From the NCBI RefSeq assembly GCF_000006565.2, contig NW_017383887.1:1-12974 (forward strand): DNA of 12,974 nt, written 5' to 3'. The notes under the pieces are model-generated. The model was not told the origin of the DNA. It saw nothing but the letters and a program-made list of their open reading frames with translations, and ran no database searches. Position numbers and translations under genes: made by a program. The DNA is from Toxoplasma gondii ME49. Lineage: Eukaryota > Apicomplexa > Conoidasida > Eucoccidiorida > Sarcocystidae. This document shows positions 8,551 to 12,974 of this stretch, piece after piece (within the stretch, counting starts at the first letter, position 1; each line of letters begins with the position of its first letter).

Positions 8551-9069
8551 GTCTCTCAATCGCATCCTGTTGTCGTTGCCCCGCGTACGTCGCCGGAACT
8601 GCAACGCCTCTTGGGTCGGATTGCCCGTGGACCCGGCCACCCCTGCTAATGGATGCAGGAGGTGTGAAAATGTTCTGTTGGAAACTGAAGAACAATGGCA
8701 GCCGCGTACCCAAACTCCATGATCATTGAGGTATGTTGGCTTGTGAGGCGGAAGAGGTACAAGGGATTGTCCGATTGTCACGTGTCATAACGCCAACCTT
8801 CTGAGTTGCCTTAACTATGTCTGGACATATCGATTCTGTGTGTTCGCGGAAAGATGGTAAGCAAAGCCTGGAGCACCGAGCATGTTGGGAGCCAGCGGGG
8901 CGAGGCCGGCGAGCCGATCGCGAGGGCGCCGCGCCCATTTACGGGACGTGTGCTGGACTGTGGTATGTGTGCTATTCCAAGCCGCAATGCTGCTAACGGT
9001 GACGCGTTAAAGTGGAGTGCGTCTTGCGTGCGATCTGGATGTTCTTTTTTCTGGCGTATTCGGCAACGG

Positions 9070-9254
9070 GGAGGTATGTCGACATAGCATGCTGGGGGCA
9101 GCCGTCGCGGGTGTCGGCTGAAGGTTCAGTGGCGACGGCGGTGCAGGACGGTGTCGTTGCCTTGGTTCCAGTTGTTGCTGGATCCACAACGCCGGTGATC
9201 CATGGGATCGCGTGTAGCACATGGCTCAGTCTGCTGGAGCGCACGGCGTTGTGA
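9070..9254 (+). pseudogene. VASG-type module remnant, unit F, internally shortened
   Basis: The frame is open from 9012 to 9254, with homology starting around 9090. Codons align in frame with unit E through VQDGVVALVPVVAG, TPVIHGIA and ERTAL, where E has EGVVSLVASGAGI, LVIHENA and GLNGTAV. The stretch that would carry SVNxSCGDRxETH is largely missing, and a TGA follows ERTAL, at the same place as in B and G. Retention of frame over the first half, despite low nucleotide identity, again supports a coding ancestor. Confidence 0.45.
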
Positions 9255-10211
9255 TTCATTTTCAGATAGAAGGAGTAAGGACGATTTCACGCGTGGCGGC
9301 GTAGGACGTCGAATCGGCTCGCTCGTATCAATGCACAAGTGGAAAAAGGTTGGATGTATATTGGCACTTGTCACGAGAAGCGGCGGAGGAGGCGACAGTA
9401 GCCTGCCCCTTTTCGTGTAGCTGTAGACAACAATAACGTGTTGGGAATGGACAAGGCCGCGCAGATGGTTGGACGACAGGGCGCTGGGGTACTAGCCATG
9501 AACACTCCACCGAGTCGATCTCGGTTTCGCTGCGGCATAATTTTGCAGCACGATGCAGTACGCATAGCCAGGTTGCAAGCGCGTCCTAATGCCGTACAGA
9601 GTCGTAGGAAACGAGATTCACCTTCTGAACGCAATCAAATGGCACGGCGCTAGACCGGGCACAACAAGGCATTTCATGAATTGGTCGTCGACTGTAGAAT
9701 GGCCGCGCCGCATGAACTCACCGGAGTGTTTTCATCATCTTGGCAACTGTGTCCTGGGCATGCGACGTAGCATCCTTGTCGTTACTCAGATGCATTTCTG
9801 TCGTCAGGTCCTCCGGCGGCATTGAAGAGAGGGAGTTTCTTTTCCCGTATGCCTGTTCTCCATTGGAATTACGTGCTAGATAGATGGGGTGGAACAGTGA
9901 TACGTCATCGTATTGTTTGCCTTCTAACGCATTGGAATAAGGCGAGAGATTGTCTGCGTCTGCTATCCGCGAGGCTTTTTTCGTGTGTCATGCATGGACC
10001 ACGCCAGCGTCTTTCTTCTTTCGACGTGAGCCTTGCGGCTTCTTCATCCAGGTCTATCCGCGGGCAAGCGGAGTGTTGCTAGTTCGTGGCCTCGTCACCA
10101 GTTTACCGACGGTTCTGTCTCGCGATCCCCTCCCCGAGCTAGTAGAGCTGTGTGTTGGCGGATCAGCAGTGTCAGTTACACCGGGTTACCCGTAGATCTT
10201 CCACCTCGTCG

Positions 10212-10392
10212 TCAGAATGGATGCAGAAGGCGTGGACGTGGACTTTTGAAGACTGACAAGCGGCGGGAGCGTGTCAGGCGCATTACTGTGGCTGTGCAAC
10301 GTGGGTCCCTGAAGGCGACGGTGAAACACCGGACTGGGCAATCATCACATCTTATACAACTCTGCATTGGTGTTAGCTGGCACATGCATTGA
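10212..10392 (+). pseudogene. HGT-type segment, unit G (old copy)
   Basis: The frame ending at 10392 contains NGCRRRGRGLLKTDKR and SLKATVKHRTGQSSHL. These correspond to SGCSRCGRAVVETEKR and SLQAMAQHGTCGPSRLL in young units, which there lie in two different frames. A net difference of two bases between the halves separates young and old units here. Function is not recognisable. Confidence 0.35.
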
Positions 10393-10649
10393 ATCCGGCC
10401 GATCCTGGGGATGTGCTTAAAGGTCGTAGGCAATGAGTGGGGACTGAGCATGGTTGGGACCATTGTGGTGGAGGCGGGCTGGAATTGATGAGGACTTTGC
10501 TCAACCATTCGGCAGTGGTGGCGGCAGACTAATAGGGCATCTGACGTATTTTGCGTCGCAGTTGAAGTCGTTAATTCTTGTCATTCAGGGACACACCTTC
10601 AAGCATAGAACGCTGATTCCTCAGGCAAGCAGCCACCGGAAACTTCCTG

Positions 10650-10890
10650 ATGTGTACTGCTTGTGGCGGCTCGGTTTCGTGTCTCACTTCTTTACCGTCT
10701 GATGAGCCGAGAGGGACATCGAATGTGTGAGGCAACACTTGGGGGTGGATGCTGAATCCCCCGATGGGACTGTGATGCTTGAAGGCGCACATCGAGAACG
10801 CGTACGCGTCGCTGGTGTCCACTGTTAGTCTGAACGCTACGTCTTTGTGATTCGCTTGCAGAAATCTCACGTAAGCCTTGATCCCACGCA
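10650..10890 (+). pseudogene. VASG-type module remnant, unit G, with internal deletion
   Basis: The module begins with a CTACGGSVSC stretch near 10656. A frame of the E type then reads VRQHLGVDAESPDGTVMLEG up to about 10785. The segment encoding VASGxGIxxLVI is missing: 'cttgaaggcg' passes directly into 'cacatcgagaacg'. A different frame then continues with HIENAYASLVSTVSLNATSL and a TGA at 10848-10850. The deletion is therefore a frameshift, and this copy is broken. Confidence 0.45.
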
Positions 10891-10957
10891 ATGCCGGCAG
10901 GTGGCATGTGTCGTGTACCGCCTTGTATCGATGGATGATGCGAAGCTATGTCCGATG

Positions 10958-11190
10958 TTGTCATTCTTGTTTAGAAAATGAGTCGCGCACACCGCGCTAC
11001 CACTGGTCTCATTCTCTGCCTGTTGATAAGACTTGGATGGGGGAAAGAGACGAGTGGGGTGCGCACCGGGTCGAACGAGAGCGTGCTGCGACAGTCGCGT
11101 GCAACGTTCCGTTGATGCGTTCAATTTCCGTTTCGCCTTGACACTGTTCTGCAGCTTGAGGCGGTACACACAACCAGCTTGCAAGCCTGT
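10958..11190 (+). repeat. Junction block between units G and H, copy 2
   Basis: Same block as at 3149, offset by 7,811 bp. It marks the point where the old unit G turns into young-class sequence that continues through unit H. Confidence 0.8.
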
Positions 11191-12311
11191 CCTAATGCCG
11201 TACAGAGTCCTAGGAAAGGAGATTCACTTGCTGAAAAAAATAATAAAATGGCACGGCGTTAGGCCCGGGCACAACAAGGCATTTCATGAGTTGGTCGTCG
11301 ACTGTGCAGTGGCCGCGCCGCATGAAGTCGCGGGTGTGCTTTCATCACGTCGGCAACTGTGTCCTGAGCATGCGACGTGACATCCTCGTCGGTACTCAGA
11401 TGTATTGCTGTTTTCACGTTTCCTGTCTGCGTTGAAAAGTGAAATTACTATGGTTCGTGTGCGTATCAACGCTCCAGTATTATCATGTGTTGTGTGAAAT
11501 GTGTCGCAGAATGTCGGCGTGACAATGCATAATTTGAAGTTGATGTTGGGTCCAGCGTGAGGCGCTAATATGTGTGTTTGTGCTCTCATGGGTCCCGATG
11601 CGGCCGCCGGGTCTGAGCCAGGCGCTGCCTCTGTGCACTCAACATGCACCATGCAGACGCTCGCTCTGGTGCTCTGTACCGCAACGTCCAACGTCGCGAC
11701 GACCTGAACCTGTCGCTGGCCGCTGGAGCGACGTGGGTCTCCCGATTCCCTCACGCGGTCGTTGTGAAATGTGTGGGGGAGGTGGGTGAGGGGCAACAAT
11801 CGCTGTCAGGTTGGATTGTTCTCAGATCTGTCCACCGTGGTCAGAGTGGATGCAGCAGGTGTGGACGAGCTGTGGTGGAGACTGAGAAGCGGTGCGGAGC
11901 CGTGTCGGGCGCGGTCCCTATTGGGTGCGCCACGGGGGAGCCTGCAGGCGATGGCACAACACGGCACTTGCGGTCCATCACGACTTCTGAGTCAACGGTT
12001 GCGATCGCCTGATAAACCTCCTCGGTCGTGCTGAGTCGTGGCGTTCGCGGACAGGCGGTAGGCAACGAGTGGAGGAGGGTGCGTGGCGGGCTGCAGTGTG
12101 GTGGAGGTAGGGCGGAGAGAATGGAGTCGTCCCAGGACTCGCCGGAGTCCTCATCGGGGCCGGACCACACGTCGTTGATCGGGAGTCGCTGTAGCGGCGG
12201 TCAGGGTGTGGGATTGGTGTGTTAGGCAGACAAGTGTTGAGCCGGACAACTGTTGAGTCATAGAACGAGAGTAATTCAGCGGTGCACTGAGGGCAGGCAA
12301 AGACCGTCGAC

Positions 12312-12623
12312 GTGGACTGCGTGTGGCGGCCCGGCTTCGCGTCTCACTGTTGTAGCATCTTGCCAGCTGGGGGAGACAGTGAATGGTTGAGGCAATCATT
12401 GATGGTGACTGCTGGATTCCCGGACGGGACTGTGATGCTTGAAGGCGTCGTCGCTGTGGTTGCGAGTGGTGGTGGAATCGCCAGGCTCGTAATCCGGGAG
12501 GACGTGCTCCGTTCGGTGAAGGGCTCATGTGGTGAGCGCGCGGAGAAGACCCACCCGTTGGTGGTGTCAGCTGCTGGTCTCAAATCTATGGCTTTGTGGT
12601 TCGCTTGCAGAAACTGCGAGTAG
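12312..12623 (+). pseudogene. VASG-type module remnant, unit H
   Basis: Open for 103 codons to a TAG at 12621-12623. It reads VWRPGFASHCCSILPAGG, then WLRQSLMVTAGFPDGTVMLE, VASGGGIARLVIREDVL and ALWFACRNCE. Unlike unit A it has no stop before Leu-Arg-Gln, and unlike B it lacks the 16-bp deletion. The ending FACRNCE then stop parallels FAFRKREYG in E. The open stretch has no upstream initiation context and is flanked by stops in the same frame, so it is a fragment that has not yet been interrupted. Confidence 0.5.
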
Positions 12624-12716
12624 GCCGCGGTCCTACAGCATGGAGGCAGGCGACACGTGCTGGTGTCCGTTTCGTATCGATCGAGGGTTCGCAACAGGGT
12701 GAACCCATCTCTGGTG

Positions 12717-12890
12717 TTGTCATTCTTGTATAGCAAATGAGTCGCGCACACCGCGCTACCACTGGTCTCATTCTCTGCCTGTTGATAAGACTTGGATGGG
12801 GGAAAGCGACGAGCGGGGTGCGCAGCTGGTCGAACGAGAGCGTGCTGCGGCAGTCGCGTGCAACGTTCCGTTGATGCGTTCGATTTCCGT
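12717..12890 (+). repeat. Junction block between units H and I, copy 3
   Basis: Offset by about 9,570 bp from copy 1 and effectively identical to it from 12741 to about 12880. Similarity fades after 'tttccgtttcgc' (12880s), where the other two copies continue to match each other. Homogenisation tracts therefore end at different points in different junctions. Confidence 0.78.
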
Positions 12891-12948
12891 TTCGCTTTGG
12901 CATTATTTTACAGCTTGAGCAGGTCCGAAGGCGCAGGTCAAAACACAT

Positions 12949-12974
12949 CCTAACGACCACAGAGTCGTAGGAGA
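12949..12974 (+). repeat. Start of repeat unit I (cut by window end)
   Basis: The final bases 'cctaacgaccacagagtcg' correspond to the unit start 'cctaatgccgtacagagtc' seen in G and H, so the array continues beyond the window. Confidence 0.65.

Larger units (their letters stand above)
8100..9584 (+). repeat. Repeat unit F (old class)
   Basis: This diverged unit has the landmark 'ttggtcctcgactg' at 8199-8212. It retains the most protein-like central segment of the array (8341-8550) and an in-frame but shortened VASG-type remnant at 9070-9254. Between 8730 and 8850 alignment to other units is poor. The conserved 'ggtaggcaa' site appears here as 'ggtaagcaa' at 8857. The tail 9270-9584 has no gene-like frame but ends with 'aggttgcaagcgcgtcctaa', which matches the ends of units B and G. 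Confidence 0.8.
9585..11190 (+). repeat. Repeat unit G (old body, young tail)
   Basis: The first ~200 bp (9585-9800) are intermediate in divergence from young units. The stretch 9800-10200 is strongly diverged but aligns with F ('cgtggcctcgtcaccagttt' against 'cacggcgtcaccacctgcct'). An HGT-type remnant lies near 10212-10392, the 'gtaggcaatgagtgg' site near 10426, and a VASG-type remnant with an internal deletion at about 10650-10890. From about 10958 the sequence becomes near-identical to the tail of unit B and to 12717 onward. The unit is therefore a chimera in the opposite sense to unit C. Confidence 0.8.
11191..12948 (+). repeat. Repeat unit H (young class)
   Basis: This is near-identical to unit C from the preceding junction block (about 10958) to about 12500, at a fixed offset of 7,811 bp; I saw roughly 20 differences by eye over about 1.5 kb. 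Where C decays, H continues to match A and B until about 12560 and then diverges (12560-12716). The last part joins the third copy of the junction block. At about 1758 bp it is the longest unit. It carries the most open version of the VASG-type remnant among young units (12312-12623). Confidence 0.88.
1..12974 (+). repeat. Tandem array of ~1.4-1.76 kb units (A-I), decayed coding repeat
   Basis: The whole window is made of head-to-tail copies of one unit on the + strand. Two independent landmarks recur in step: a 'cctaatg'-type motif and 'ttggtcgtcgactg'. Landmark spacings are about 1667, 1736, 1699, 1372, 1647, 1483 and 1610 bp. Units A, B, C and H are near-identical, while D-G are old and degenerate. 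The + strand is rich in G and T, as expected of a Val/Ser/Gly-rich coding ancestor, and CpG is not depleted. No frame stays open through a unit, so the array is non-coding or pseudogenic as it stands. Array structure is seen directly; coding ancestry is inferred from frame conservation between diverged units. Confidence 0.93.

Noticed and set aside
10010..10024. Pyrimidine run 'tctttcttctttc' as a trans-splice acceptor signal
   Set aside because: It is short, is not followed by an intact reading frame, and is not present at this place in other units.
1..12974. CRISPR array, satellite-like minisatellite, tRNA or rRNA genes, transposon terminal repeats
   Set aside because: The repeats are kilobase-sized and contiguous, not short with spacers. 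I saw no tRNA-like TPsiC box context, rRNA signature, reverse transcriptase or transposase motif, or matched terminal inverted repeats with target duplications. Reading by eye could miss weak cases.

Overview
No intact protein gene, rRNA, tRNA or CRISPR array is supported in this window. It is a head-to-tail array of about eight copies, plus the start of a ninth, of a unit 1.4-1.76 kb long, all on the + strand. Unit starts, phased on a 'cctaatg'-like motif, lie near 1647, 3380, ~5065, ~6445, ~8100, 9585, 11191 and 12949. The first unit is cut by the left window edge. A second landmark, 'ttggtcgtcgactg' or its diverged form, recurs at about 77, 1744, 3480, 5179, 6551, 8198, 9681 and 11291 and gives the same count.

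The array is a mosaic of two age classes. Units A, B, C and H are nearly identical to one another by eye. Units D, E, F and G, together with the tail of C (about 4.75-10.95 kb), are strongly diverged and full of substitutions and indels, yet remain collinear with the young units. B/C, G/H and H/I share a junction block that changes abruptly from diverged to near-identical sequence. C and H are paralogous at a constant 7,811-bp offset over about 1.5 kb. This pattern fits unequal exchange and gene conversion in a tandem or subtelomeric-type array.

On the + strand, short stretches of one reading frame are preserved between old units that differ greatly in nucleotide sequence. The clearest is a ~100-codon module near the end of each unit, with motifs such as PDxxVMxEGVV, VASGxGI, LVIxEN, SVNxSCGDR and GLNGTAVWF. 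Others are a Ser/Val/Gly-rich stretch in unit F (GDGSTISAGAVS) and an HGTGxSxLL stretch. I read these as remnants of a large Val/Ser/Gly-rich surface protein, probably beta-helical. From memory they resemble dispersed gene family 1 (DGF-1) of Trypanosoma cruzi and relatives. That assignment is recall plus inference and was not searched.

The organism is most likely a unicellular eukaryote, and a T. cruzi-like trypanosome is my leading guess. The reasons are the lack of dense bacterial-type coding, moderately high GC without CpG depletion, a G- and T-rich + strand, and a decaying surface-protein-like repeat array. The longer open frames on both strands that look like genes (for example 171 codons on the minus strand of B, C and H) are open only in the near-identical young copies and break in older ones, so I do not call them genes. 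I found no convincing new biological system. The interest lies in the array's evolution: patchy homogenisation, a decayed block between young units, and indels that can be dated by comparing copies.
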